A stretch of 19,661 nucleotides of DNA. Origin: an uncultured Acidobacteriota bacterium. Lineage in GTDB: Bacteria > Acidobacteriota > Terriglobia > UBA7540. The stretch lies in contig CALCEB010000023.1 of the NCBI GenBank assembly GCA_937900045.1, forward strand, positions 1-19,661, read 5' to 3'. Each line of letters begins with the position of its first letter. The stretch's first letter is position 1. Below, piece after piece: positions 1-8,531 of the stretch. A program made the position numbers and the translations under genes. The notes under the pieces were generated by a model that saw only the letters and a program-made list of their open reading frames with translations, made no database searches and had not been told where the DNA came from.

Positions 1-24
1 GCTACAGCAAACTGCGTAACTACC
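1..24. repeat. Right end of a dispersed palindromic element, cut by the window edge
   Basis: The first bases, gctacagcaaactg followed by aactacc, match the right arm and terminus of the elements at 16153-16262 (gctacagcaaac, ending cactacc) and 17825-17953. The rest of the copy lies outside the window. It is upstream of the YjbR gene and contains no coding sequence. Confidence 0.6.
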
Positions 25-237
25 GATGCCAGGCAGATCGCGCGGCAAAGCTGGAGTCGGAGATTCCCGCTCCCTGCCAAAGCTTGAGCCTGTCCGCAGA
101 TTTCCCTGAAAATGGAGGTCTGCGCTTCTTGTTGTTCGAGAAAATGCGCCTGTCAATTCCCGCCCCATGATAACCTCTTCGTTCGCGGCCTTTCTACGCG
201 AGGCCTTTGCGCATCCATCGGTGGCATGGAGATGGGT

Positions 238-624
238 ATGGCGAAACGTTCCGGAGAAGACGCGCGACTTGCCCCCCTGACGAAGATTTCACTCGCGCTG
301 CCGGAAACTACGCGCCGGTGTACTGGGCGGCACGCCGCGTTTCTGGTTCGGAAAAAGACCTTCGCGTACTTCCTCAACGATCATCATGGTGACGGCATCG
401 TTGCGGTCTGCGCCAAGGCGCTACCGGGAGATAACGTGGCGCTGGCCGCCGCCCAGCCCAACCAGTTTTACTTGTCCGCATACATCGGCCCAAAGAGTTG
501 GGTCGGGCTTCGCCTGGATCAAGGTGACGTCGATTGGGATGAAGTGGCCGAACTGATGTCCGGCAGCTACCGGCTCATCGCTCCCAAGACGCTTGCCGCC
601 CGCATCAAGGCGGCAGATGCCTGA
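238..624 (+). CDS. YjbR/MmcQ-family protein
   Basis: A protein of 128 residues when started at ATG 238, the usual size for the YjbR/MmcQ (CyaY-like fold) family. Family hallmarks seen are an N-terminal helix ending in LALPET, a central strand pair FAYFLNDHHGDGIVAVCAK, the YIGPKSWVGLRLD segment and the WDEVAELMSGSYRLIAPK tail. Members are small cytosolic proteins often described as putative DNA-binding; the biochemical role is generally unknown. The reading frame is open back to 112, but the upstream part is Cys/Arg-rich and unlike the family. ATG 238 has a GGAG six bases upstream, so I prefer it; ATG 226 and 232 are alternatives. A channel gene starts 26 nt after the stop on the same strand, so the two are probably co-transcribed. 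Confidence 0.85.
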   Translation: MAKRSGEDARLAPLTKISLALPETTRRCTGRHAAFLVRKKTFAYFLNDHHGDGIVAVCAKALPGDNVALAAAQPNQFYLSAYIGPKSWVGLRLDQGDVDWDEVAELMSGSYRLIAPKTLAARIKAADA

Positions 625-650
625 GCGGGCTGCGACGCAGCCAATGGAAC

Positions 651-1283
651 ATGAGTAAATCGCGTTTTGAAGCCTTCTCCGATAGTGTCTTCGCTTTTGC
701 GATCACGCTGCTGATCCTCGGAATCGCGCTGCCCGAGTTCAAGAATCCGCCGCCTGAAGGCGAGATCACCCGCGCGCTATTGCATTTGTGGCCGAACCTG
801 CTCGCTTATGCCCTCAGCTTTGCCGTCATCGGCCTCATGTGGCAGAACCACCACGCCCTCTTCCGCCTTGTCGACCGGGTTGACCGCACCACAATTTTTC
901 TCACCCTGATCCTGCTCGGCGTGACCGCTTTCATTCCATTTGCGACCTCGACGCTCGGAGCCTATCCGGGCATGCGGCCCTCCACGTTCCTATACGGCGC
1001 AACTCTGACGAGTTCGGCCACTGTCTACAACCTGTTGATCATGCATCTGGTCCGCAACGGCGCATTTAACGCGAACGTCAGCCGGTCAACCATCCACCAA
1101 ACGGTGATCTCTTACCGGGTTGGCTTCGTCACCTACGCCGTCGCCACGCTCACGGCGCTGTTCGCGCCCGTCCTGAGTTTCGCGCTCTACTTGCTGGTCG
1201 CAGCCTACTTCTTGCTTCCCCGTGGCGTCGATTCCGATCTGGCGGGCAAATCAACGCACGCAAGGCAACAGAATTCCCTTTGA
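651..1283 (+). CDS. TMEM175-family (DUF1211) potassium channel
   Basis: An integral membrane protein of 210 residues. It opens with the family signature RFEAFSDSVFAFAITLLIL; the R...FSD motif at residues 5-11 starts the pore-lining first helix of bacterial TMEM175 channels. Further hydrophobic segments are visible at about 45-65 (LLAYALSFAVIGLMW, followed by QNHH), 80-100, 110-135, 155-175 and 175-190, matching the six-helix prokaryotic subunit. Such subunits are known to form K+-selective channels as tetramers. The C-terminus is short, polar and cytosolic. It lies 26 nt downstream of the YjbR-like gene, so expression is probably shared. No recognisable terminator follows directly; the palindromic element at 1402-1546 lies between it and the convergent comEC. 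Confidence 0.87.
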   Translation: MSKSRFEAFSDSVFAFAITLLILGIALPEFKNPPPEGEITRALLHLWPNLLAYALSFAVIGLMWQNHHALFRLVDRVDRTTIFLTLILLGVTAFIPFATSTLGAYPGMRPSTFLYGATLTSSATVYNLLIMHLVRNGAFNANVSRSTIHQTVISYRVGFVTYAVATLTALFAPVLSFALYLLVAAYFLLPRGVDSDLAGKSTHARQQNSL

Positions 1284-1401
1284 TGGATTCTGCCGGCCGG
1301 TAAAATGCAATCCGGTAGGGCGTGTAGTAATGGGAATATGCCGGGCCACTCGGTTGGCATGGTTCAAATCATGCTCTGACGGTCCTCCAAAAGAAGTTCA
1401 T

Positions 1402-1546
1402 GATTATACGCACGGTCGTAAGTCGGCGACGCCCGGTTCTGTAGCGCCGGTCTGTGACCGGCGGATTTCGCCGTTCCCTGTCAGGGCAAGCTCCGAGTGG
1501 CGCTACAGCAAACGCCCGTCGCCGACTTATGTCCTCATGTATAATC
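1402..1546. repeat. 145-bp palindromic element between convergent genes
   Basis: Imperfect inverted repeat with outer ends gattatac (1402) and gtataatc (1539-1546). The inner arms share gtcggcgacg and ctgtagcgcc with their complements on the right side (ggcgctacag, cgtcgccgac). The interior has small hairpins (ccggtctgtgaccgg) and a ccctgtcaggg palindrome that is also found inside the element at 17825-17953. The arm core matches the dispersed gctgtagcggcgctc family. It sits between the 3' ends of the TMEM175 gene (+) and comEC (-), so a transcript from either side would fold into a strong hairpin. Confidence 0.75.
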
Positions 1547-1581
1547 CTGACTTGAGGCGACAAGCCATTTGGCATACGCCA

Positions 1582-4230
1582 TCACCTGGAAACTCCGAAG
1601 GGTATGGTCACTGTCCTCTGCCGGTAACCATGATAATTTACCCGATTCGGCCCGATCTCAACCGTAACAGCTCCTAGGCCGCCCGTTCGTAAAACCAGAG
1701 TCGATTCCGCAGTCAGACTCATTGCGCCCTCGCTGTCACCAGCGCCAACGGATGTCCCTCCAACACTGCTCACCAACGCTATTCGGGGGGACACCCGTTC
1801 CAGTAACACCGGGTCGCAGCAGCCGATGTTCCCGCGATTTGGAATCACCATCACATCGCTCTTGAGATCTCCCGGAGCGGCGGCAATTCTCCGTTGAGAC
1901 GACCGGGAAATATCGCCAGGAAGAAAGACCGCGCTAGCGCCCGCCATGACGCGAAGGGCGACGGAGTGCTGGCGAGGATCGACCCCGTCTTGCAGGGTGG
2001 CGGCCGGCGGCCAGAGAACTTGCAAAGCCGCTGAATGTTCGGTGATCCGATCTCCTGCGCTTAAAAGCCGGGGATGGACGCTCCGTTCGCGGAGAAGCGT
2101 CAACAGGGCTGTGGAGATTGCACCCGGAGGAAGCGAGCCATACCAGAATTCTCCGACCTTGAAGTTCTTGAGGATGGCTGACACGCCCTGCAGCCGGTCA
2201 CCGCTCGCATCCGGCACGAAAAGCACATCAATCCGGCCGAGGCCTCTTGACCACAAGTATGGTGAGACGACGCTCTCGCCCGGATCCCAGCGCCGGGACC
2301 GGAAAGGGTCGCCGTGAGTGACGCGGCTTTGCGTGCTGCCGCCAGAGCCGATCAGAATGGTAGTCCGGTCGGGGAGAACCAGGAAAAATGTCTCGCATCC
2401 GTCACAATCGAGCGCCGTCAACTGTAATGAGCCGTGAGGAAGATCCGGTGGGAAAGGATGAAGCGCGATGAGAGCGCCAAATAATAAGGCTAAAACCGCG
2501 CTCATCTTTAAGATTCGATTGCTGCGGCCCAGCGCCAATGCGGACGCGATCAGTGAGATGGCAAAAGCCCACGCAACCCAAACGGGCGGGTTCGGCACAC
2601 GGAACGAGAGCCATGCCGGCAGGTGTGGCATTTCCGTCATGGCGAACAGGCCGTGAATCAATAGCGCGAGGAGACGAGAGGGAAGAATGGGCATCCACGG
2701 GAAGATGGTATAAAGCAGAACGGTGGGAACTGCGACGGCCAGGAGCACCGTCATTAGGGGCACGGCCAGCGCGTTCAATCCAATCCCGGCCAGAGTGACG
2801 CGATGGAAGATTCGGGCCATTGGCAACAGAAGCCCGAACTGAAGAATAGCGGAGAACGCCAGAATATCAAGGGTCCAGATGATGCCTTGAATTGCCTTGG
2901 TCACCAGTTTCCCGGCCGCGGAAGGGTGTCTTTCCAGCAGCGGCCACCTTCCTTTCAGCAGCGCGATCAACTGTCGCACGTCCAGCCGGAATTGTCCCAG
3001 CCGGGGTTCGACTTCGGTGTCACGGCCCAGATCGCTCAATTGCCAGAGAGCTTTGCGATAAGGCTCCGTCGTTCGCTCAAGGACCGGAACCGCCAGGCCC
3101 ACAATCAACAGCGCCGCTGAGAATGAAAGCTGAAACCCCGATTCGAAAAGCCACGAAGGCCGCGCCATAAGCAGAAGAAAGCCCGCCAGTCCCACCGCAT
3201 TCAGTGGAGAATGCTCGCGGTAGAGAAAGCTGGCGATGAGGTAGGAGCCAATCATCAGGGTCGCCCGAAGCGTGGGAGCTCGTTGTTCAACGAGTCCGGA
3301 ATAGAATGCTAGAAATCCCAACATGATGATGAACCGCCAGGTCTCGCGGACCCTGAGCAGGCGTAGCAATCCAGCCAGAAGCGCGGCCAGCAGGCCGACG
3401 TGCAACCCGGCAACCACCAGCAAGTGGTAGAGCCCGCTGACGCGGAAATTTTCGACCGTTGAGGAATCGAGAGAAGCTCTCTGCCCCAGCAGGATCGCCT
3501 TCAGCACGGCGCCGTCGCGAGCGTCCGCGCTCCACGGCGGGAACATGCGGTCAATGCCCTGGATGATTTTTCTTCTCAAGGCGTGGAAAAAAAGCTCGTA
3601 AACAGGCGGGCGCGGGATGTGAGAGTTCGAGAGGAATTCGATTTTCCGAACGCTCGCCTGCCAATAAACATCCTCGATGGATTCCATCCACGCCCGATAA
3701 TCAAAGCTGCCCGGATTGCGATAGGTTCGAGGTCTCCATAACCGGACGGAGGCGCGGACCGGATCGCCGAAACGCAGATTCCACACTCCATGAGCTATCT
3801 GAAACTCGCTTGCGGACCGCGCGCGCATTCGAAGTTTGCCGCTGGCGGGATGGGAGTGACCATTCTGCCCGATTCTTGCCAGCCTCAGATCGAACTCGAA
3901 GCCTGAAGGAGTGTGAACCAGGTCGGTGGCCACATAGCCTTCGACATTCACCGGCTGTTCGAGATCGAAGTTCCATTGGGCCAGATGGCTGATGTGGCCT
4001 GCGGGAAACCGGGACTGAAACATCCTCTGAGCGATTGCTCCGGCGCCCACAAAACCGGCCAATAGGCAGCCTATCGCAATCCCTTGCCAATTTTTCCGGA
4101 GAGAGATCAAACCCGCCAGTAAGCATAGTGCTGTGACGGCAAGCAGGGATTCGATCCCCAGCCGCTGGGGATGCTCCAGCAAGATTCCAAAAGCGAAGCA
4201 AACAGCGAGGACCAGCATCGGGCTCTTCAT
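1582..4230 (-). CDS. comEC: ComEC/Rec2-family DNA-uptake channel with degenerate beta-lactamase-like domain
   Basis: An 882-residue polytopic inner-membrane protein, a typical full-length ComEC. Order of parts: N-terminal membrane helices (about 1-70); a DUF4131 soluble region (about 75-200); the competence domain with SGLYHLLVVAGLHVGLLAAL (about 265) and RAPTLRATLMIGSYL (about 315); more helices; a C-terminal metallo-beta-lactamase-like domain (about 605-865). ComEC passes single-stranded DNA into the cytoplasm during transformation. The C-terminal domain lacks the expected metal ligands: the HPDADH loop reads DASGDR, the HHGS loop reads NRGN, and the strand before it reads LIGSGG instead of a LIDTG-like motif. 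It is therefore probably catalytically dead. Start at ATG 4230 lacks a clear Shine-Dalgarno; ATG 4218 is an alternative. It lies 102 nt after the methyltransferase gene. No other competence gene is in the window. Confidence 0.93.
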   Translation of the reverse strand: MKSPMLVLAVCFAFGILLEHPQRLGIESLLAVTALCLLAGLISLRKNWQGIAIGCLLAGFVGAGAIAQRMFQSRFPAGHISHLAQWNFDLEQPVNVEGYVATDLVHTPSGFEFDLRLARIGQNGHSHPASGKLRMRARSASEFQIAHGVWNLRFGDPVRASVRLWRPRTYRNPGSFDYRAWMESIEDVYWQASVRKIEFLSNSHIPRPPVYELFFHALRRKIIQGIDRMFPPWSADARDGAVLKAILLGQRASLDSSTVENFRVSGLYHLLVVAGLHVGLLAALLAGLLRLLRVRETWRFIIMLGFLAFYSGLVEQRAPTLRATLMIGSYLIASFLYREHSPLNAVGLAGFLLLMARPSWLFESGFQLSFSAALLIVGLAVPVLERTTEPYRKALWQLSDLGRDTEVEPRLGQFRLDVRQLIALLKGRWPLLERHPSAAGKLVTKAIQGIIWTLDILAFSAILQFGLLLPMARIFHRVTLAGIGLNALAVPLMTVLLAVAVPTVLLYTIFPWMPILPSRLLALLIHGLFAMTEMPHLPAWLSFRVPNPPVWVAWAFAISLIASALALGRSNRILKMSAVLALLFGALIALHPFPPDLPHGSLQLTALDCDGCETFFLVLPDRTTILIGSGGSTQSRVTHGDPFRSRRWDPGESVVSPYLWSRGLGRIDVLFVPDASGDRLQGVSAILKNFKVGEFWYGSLPPGAISTALLTLLRERSVHPRLLSAGDRITEHSAALQVLWPPAATLQDGVDPRQHSVALRVMAGASAVFLPGDISRSSQRRIAAAPGDLKSDVMVIPNRGNIGCCDPVLLERVSPRIALVSSVGGTSVGAGDSEGAMSLTAESTLVLRTGGLGAVTVEIGPNRVNYHGYRQRTVTIPFGVSR

Positions 4231-4332
4231 GGGGAGTGAACAATATAGCGCAAGTTTGAATAGAGAAGGATAGCCGTTGCTCCAGGTCCTGCGTCACCAT
4301 CCGGTTTGTCGTTTGACCGTTCATCTTCGGCC

Positions 4333-5655
4333 TTATCGCGTCAATGTGACCAGACTCTCGATATGGTAGGTCTGGGGGAAAAAGTCAAACATTTGGATAG
4401 ACTCGATCCGGTAGCGCGCGCCAAGAAGGAAGGCGAGGTCGCGGGCCAGCGTGGGGGGATGGCAGCTGACGTAATGAATGCGGCTGGGACAAAGGCCGGC
4501 CAGAAGCCGAAGCGTGGGCAATCCTACTCCGGCACGGGGCGGATCGATGACAACGAGGTCTGGCTCCGACTGCGCAAAGCGCCTTAGAAAATCGAACACG
4601 GGCTGATGGACGGCGCGAATCCGGTTGGGTGGGACATGCCGGGCGTTGGCCGCCAGATCGGCCGAGGAGGATGAATCTGACTCAACGGCGATTACCTGGT
4701 CGTATTGCCGGCCTAAAGGAAGCGTAAACAGCCCGGCTCCAGCATAGAGGTCCAGCGCCAGCTTTCGCTTCCTTGGGTTATCCCCAGACTGAGGCTGGCT
4801 GGGAATGCTCGTGACGGATTGGACGAGCTGCGGGATCAGAAAGCGGGAAGTCTGGAAAAATGATCCAGGGCTGACGCGATAAGTGAAGTCTCCGGCTTGA
4901 TAATTCAGGAAAGGCTCTCCGAAAACCTGGAAATCCGGCCTGGCTCCTTTGGATTGGAGTGCGACGGTCTTTATCTGTGGTAGCAAGTGAAACAGGGCAT
5001 CCGAAAGTGGCTGGTGGAACAATGTATCTATTTCACCGCGCAGCGTCAGCATGACATTCTCGTCAGCGTGATCCGCCATCAGTTCGATTTCACGGCAGCC
5101 CTCAAGCCATGTTCCCAGTTCGCCACTGGGGGTCTCCCTGATCCACTTTTGAAGCTCGCCCAAAACCGTGCCTAAGGTTGGGGAGACGATTTGACAAGCT
5201 TCAACCGGCACGACATCATGCGAGAACGCCCCGAAGAAGCCGAGCAACCATTCGCCGCCCGCCCCTCTTGCGAGCTTAAATTGGGCTTGGTTCCTATAAC
5301 CCCACGCCGGGCCCGCGTGAGCGATGATCTCCGAAGGCCAGGAGATTTTGCCGACTCGAAAGAGAGTCTCGCGGAGGATTTCAACCTTATGAGCTGATTG
5401 GGCTTGCGGCGCGATGTGCTGGTATTGGCATCCGCCACAACGGCCAAAGTACGGGCAGGGTGGATCGACGCGCTCGGAGCTTGCCTTGAGGATCCGGACG
5501 GGCGTCGCATGAAGCATGCCCTTCACAGTCCGGGTTGGCTCAACCTCGAGCCGCTCACCCGGAAGGGCTTGGCTGACGAAGACGGGCTTTCCTTCGTGAT
5601 GGGCCAGGGCGTCACCACCATAGACCAACTTATCTGTAGTGACTTCGAAGGTCAC
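4333..5655 (-). CDS. rlmD: RlmD/TrmA-family 23S rRNA (uracil-C5)-methyltransferase
   Basis: A 440-residue SAM-dependent RNA m5U methyltransferase, the size of RlmD (RumA). It has an N-terminal TRAM-like domain (residues 1-60). Cysteines at 67, 73, 76 (CPYFGRCGGC) and 154 are the four expected ligands of the [4Fe-4S] cluster. The SAM-binding motif is ALDLYAGAGLFTLPLG, followed by VIDPPRAGVG. The nucleophile is Cys398 in YVSCHPPTLARD (usually SCNP), and Glu433 near the C-terminus is the likely general base. RlmD methylates U1939 of 23S rRNA in E. coli; the exact target here is inferred and could be another uracil, as in RlmCD. The start is GTG 5655, preceded by GGGGG and bounded by an upstream in-frame TGA, so no longer form is possible. 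Confidence 0.9.
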   Translation of the reverse strand: MTFEVTTDKLVYGGDALAHHEGKPVFVSQALPGERLEVEPTRTVKGMLHATPVRILKASSERVDPPCPYFGRCGGCQYQHIAPQAQSAHKVEILRETLFRVGKISWPSEIIAHAGPAWGYRNQAQFKLARGAGGEWLLGFFGAFSHDVVPVEACQIVSPTLGTVLGELQKWIRETPSGELGTWLEGCREIELMADHADENVMLTLRGEIDTLFHQPLSDALFHLLPQIKTVALQSKGARPDFQVFGEPFLNYQAGDFTYRVSPGSFFQTSRFLIPQLVQSVTSIPSQPQSGDNPRKRKLALDLYAGAGLFTLPLGRQYDQVIAVESDSSSSADLAANARHVPPNRIRAVHQPVFDFLRRFAQSEPDLVVIDPPRAGVGLPTLRLLAGLCPSRIHYVSCHPPTLARDLAFLLGARYRIESIQMFDFFPQTYHIESLVTLTR

Positions 5656-6249
5656 TTTGGCGCCCCCATTTCATTTGCCGGTTGTTGGCGTTGAATCAGC
5701 AGACGACCCCACCCGGTTATTAACATATTGATTCTAAACAAATTAATTGGCTTTGCCCCGAAAATTGCCGTAACTTATTCATAAGAAGGTACTTAGTCGA
5801 TTTATCAATGGCTTTGGTAGTGGCTTTGGATGGGTTTGGTCCTCGAGTCGTCCTTTGTTTTCAATGGAGTTTGGGTTTGCCCCCTAAACATTCTTTTTTA
5901 AATGCAAACCTTACTCATCTCCAGCCTTCCAACGTCGGTCAAGCCCCCCTCACGCCATCTTCCCACCCTTTCCCAAACAGGCGGGCGAAGGGCAGCAGTC
6001 GAGCCGTTTCGGGAGCCAGCAGTACGGCTAAAACCATGTCCTTCCGGTGCTGTTTCCATACCTTGCGGGCATCGCGAACCAGCATGAGCCGCTGCTAAAC
6101 GAGTGCGCATGGCACAACCTGATTCCTGTTCAAGGGACTATTCGCGGCGCCAAAGGCCGTCAAGCGAGGGGGGTAAACATCTTGATAATATACTGGACCG
6201 AGGATGGTGTCAATGTTAACGAGGCGGAATGATTTCTACGGCCTGCAGG
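5656..6249. other. Gene-free region, AT-rich at its left end
   Basis: Nearly 600 bp without a convincing gene. The part at about 5715-5905 is clearly AT-richer than the rest of the window and carries three ggctttgg/ggctttgc words plus runs such as ttcttttttaaatg. It lies directly upstream of the minus-strand methyltransferase and may hold its promoter, though I could not place a convincing -35/-10 pair. The right part is GC-richer and contains a 20-bp repeat at 6029-6048. Short open frames here show no family features or good ribosome binding sites. It may include remnants of decayed sequence. Confidence 0.5.
6029..6048. repeat. 20-bp repeat shared with the 9312-9405 palindrome
   Basis: Matches 9357-9376 at 18 of 20 positions, around taaaacc and ccttccggt. 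The surrounding arms seen at 9312-9405 are largely absent here, so this looks like a decayed copy of the same kind of element. Confidence 0.4.
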
Positions 6250-7011
6250 TCACTTGATTCTGGCCACCCGCTCCGTCATCTCCTGAGTTTCAGAAATGCT
6301 GGAATCCCTGTGCCGGGCGGAGTAAACGATATGATAACTTTCCGCGGCACGCTGCCGCCAGGTTGTGTCCCAATCCAATCGCCCATGACCCGTAATGTAG
6401 GAAGTCCACCCTGGAAGTGAGGATGGCGGCGTCAAGCTCGCTGAAATATTGAACCGGATGCTGGCAAGGATATGGCCATTCTCGGCAAGCGAGATGGCCT
6501 CAAGGCTGTAGGTGTACAGAGCCTCTCCCGTTCCCAGGGCCTCAACCACCTGCACCTTGGCATTCCATTGATCCCCGGCCGCCACGGGTTTGGGAGGGAA
6601 TATCGGAATCAGATCGACGGGGTCCGAAGGGGATTTCTTCGGATACCCCAATTCGTCGAATTCAATTTTGCCTCCGGCTTGGACCGGCTTGATTCTTGTC
6701 TTGCCCCCTGCTGGTTCCCGCACTTCAAGCTCACCTTTACTTGCGTAAATCCGGAACTTTCCATCCATTCCCGCAAACCAGACGTCGACCGATCCACTAA
6801 AAGCCTGCTGGCGGGGGGTAAAGCTTGTAGGGACTTTTCCGTGGACATCGGTAACATCCGTCCCAAATAGGCTCCCCCGGAAGACCACGTTCTTCGGATA
6901 ATTCGAGTCAATGGTGACGTGGGAGGGCAAGCCCGGGCTTTGGGCAGCCGGGGCGGTCTTAACAGCCAGCAGCATTCCCAATGCGATCTGACAAGCGATC
7001 AGGCGTTTCAT
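6250..7011 (-). CDS. Exported beta-rich protein, DUF6263-like
   Basis: A protein of 253 residues from ATG 7011, preceded by AAGGAG ten bases upstream. The frame runs further upstream, but that start has no such site. Residues 1-22 form a classic Sec signal peptide (MKRL, hydrophobic core, APA-A cleavage). The mature protein is rich in beta-strand patterns. It contains IFPPKPVAAGDQWNAKV, then YTYSLEAISLAENGHILASI, then a GHGRLDWDT segment near the C-terminus. This order (a Pro-x-x-Pro-Val...GD-x-W strand, an 'effect of' strand pair, then a G-x-G-x-x-x-W/F-D strand) resembles DUF6263-like periplasmic or cell-surface proteins of unknown function. There is no lipobox. It is transcribed divergently from the VWFA-related gene. 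No enzymatic residues can be assigned. Confidence 0.75.
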   Translation of the reverse strand: MKRLIACQIALGMLLAVKTAPAAQSPGLPSHVTIDSNYPKNVVFRGSLFGTDVTDVHGKVPTSFTPRQQAFSGSVDVWFAGMDGKFRIYASKGELEVREPAGGKTRIKPVQAGGKIEFDELGYPKKSPSDPVDLIPIFPPKPVAAGDQWNAKVQVVEALGTGEALYTYSLEAISLAENGHILASIRFNISASLTPPSSLPGWTSYITGHGRLDWDTTWRQRAAESYHIVYSARHRDSSISETQEMTERVARIK

Positions 7012-7164
7012 GTCAATGGATCTCCTTACCGGCCTCCCATTTTGCCACACGATGTGGATTTACTGCATTCGCATTTCGCGGCGCCTCGGCTGCCAATGGG
7101 CCCAGATTCGGGGCCGGGGCGCAATTTGCTTGCTCTGATCGGAGCTTGAGGTTTGGCCTGACGA

Positions 7165-7237
7165 GGAGCCCCGAACTTGGATCCTCAACGGTTTCCGGCG
7201 TTCACAAAGCGCCGCTACAGCAAACTGTCCCACCACC
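7165..7237. repeat. Partial copy of the dispersed palindromic element
   Basis: Read on the minus strand it closely follows the left two thirds of the 16153-16262 element: gctgtagcggcgct, then cgccggaaaccgttga, then caagttcgg and gctc. The right terminus ends caccacc instead of cactacc. The left arm, expected around 7100-7165, is degenerate, so the left boundary is uncertain. It lies in the divergent promoter region between the genes at 7011 (-) and 7337 (+). Confidence 0.65.
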
Positions 7238-7336
7238 AGACCTGGAGGTCATTTCCTCATGGGCCGGAGTTTGAAGTATGATAAGAAGCGAGCAACAAGT
7301 CTCGCGTCCAGGGGACGAACGGAAGAAAGGCAAACG

Positions 7337-8524
7337 ATGGCAAGAGAAATCATGTTCTTGAAATCGAGTGGAAAGTTTGGTAAGTCCCGGGATGGGAAAA
7401 CCACCCATTCTTTGATCATTCTTGAAGCCGCAATCATCCTCACTTTTTCATCGTTGTTGTGGGGCTTCCAGGATCCTAAGAACTCAAACACTCCACAACC
7501 CCTGGCAACTGCGGCCGTGCAGCCGGCAACATCCAACTCCACCGCAAAACCCGTTTCTGCGACAGCCAACACTATCACCCGGCGCGTCCAGGTGGTGAAC
7601 GTGCCAGTCACCGTGCTCGATAAGCGCGGATATCCGGTGATTGATCTAAGCGAAAAAGATTTTGAAGTGTACGAGAACGGCAAGCGGCAAACCATCACCT
7701 ATTTCCGCCGCGAGCCCTTGCCGCCACTGCGCATCGGCCTGGTCCTGGACACCAGCAACAGCATGAGGCCGCAGATGCCGTTTGAAAAGGACGCAGCCAG
7801 CGATTTCGTTTATCGGATGCTCGAACAGCGCGGCAGTAAGAACAAGATTTTTCTGATGACGTTCGATTCGCAAGCATCGCTGGTGCAGGATTTTACCAGT
7901 GATCCCGACCTGCTCCAGGACAAAATCCGCAGCCTGAAGGCCGGAGGCGGCAAGGCCATTTACGATGCCATTTACAATGCTTGCAAGAGCAAGATGCTGA
8001 GCGCGGGACCTCCAGAAGATACGCGCCGCATCCTGATCCTGGTCAGCGACGGCGTCGACGTGCAGAGCCAGCACACGATGGAAGAAGCCATTTCCATGTC
8101 TCACCGGGCGGAAACCGTGATCTATGCCATCCAAAATGCGGCCTACGGCTTTACCAACGCGGGAGATAAATATCTGGCACGGCTCACGGAAGAGACCGGC
8201 GGGACTGCCTTTTACCCGCTGCGCGAGGGTGTGGGCACTGATATGCTGACGGGATATCTTGCTCACGGGAACATTGGCGATACCTCTCAGAATAAGGGAC
8301 TGGGCGCCGACACGGGCATTTTTTCGGCGCAGAAGCTGATCCACCTGGCGGACGCACTGGATTCGCTCGGCCGCGAACTGGATGACCAGTACAGCATTGG
8401 CTACACTCCGGCCGACCCGAAACTGGACGGCACGTACCGCGCCATCCGGGTTCGGGTGACGGGTCTGAAAAAGGGCGCGACGGTTAGAGCGAAGGCCGGT
8501 TATTTCGCCCTGGCGCAGCAGTAG
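7337..8524 (+). CDS. VWFA-related protein (acidobacterial VWA-domain type), exported or membrane-anchored
   Basis: A protein of 395 residues from ATG 7337, which has GAAAGG six bases upstream; the longer form from 7259 is less likely. An N-terminal hydrophobic segment (about 25-45, SLIILEAAIILTFSSLLWGF) is a signal peptide or anchor. It is followed by a Thr/Ala/Pro-rich linker and a short beta domain (VQVVNVPVTVLDKRGYPV, then DLSEKDFEVYENGK). The von Willebrand A fold begins with a complete MIDAS motif DTSNSM (Asp138, Ser140, Ser142) and continues through LVSDGVDVQS and YAIQNAAYG to a beta-rich end (GTYRAIRVRVTGLKKGATVRAKAGYFAL). This matches the TIGR03436 'VWFA-related Acidobacterial domain' pattern. 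Function is unknown; a metal-dependent adhesion or scaffold role outside the inner membrane is inferred. The cyclase gene follows after 7 nt. Confidence 0.9.
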   Translation: MAREIMFLKSSGKFGKSRDGKTTHSLIILEAAIILTFSSLLWGFQDPKNSNTPQPLATAAVQPATSNSTAKPVSATANTITRRVQVVNVPVTVLDKRGYPVIDLSEKDFEVYENGKRQTITYFRREPLPPLRIGLVLDTSNSMRPQMPFEKDAASDFVYRMLEQRGSKNKIFLMTFDSQASLVQDFTSDPDLLQDKIRSLKAGGGKAIYDAIYNACKSKMLSAGPPEDTRRILILVSDGVDVQSQHTMEEAISMSHRAETVIYAIQNAAYGFTNAGDKYLARLTEETGGTAFYPLREGVGTDMLTGYLAHGNIGDTSQNKGLGADTGIFSAQKLIHLADALDSLGRELDDQYSIGYTPADPKLDGTYRAIRVRVTGLKKGATVRAKAGYFALAQQ

Positions 8525-8531
8525 GCTCTCG

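Noticed and set aside
1354..1376. tRNA-like T-arm (ggttcaaatc with gcatg/catgc)
   Set aside because: The stem encloses an 8-base loop instead of 7, and no acceptor, D or anticodon arms can be placed around it.
3701..4324. A 207-codon minus-strand frame overlapping the start of comEC
   Set aside because: It overlaps comEC out of frame, is Arg/Ser-rich without domain features, and comEC there has clear membrane helices and family sequence.
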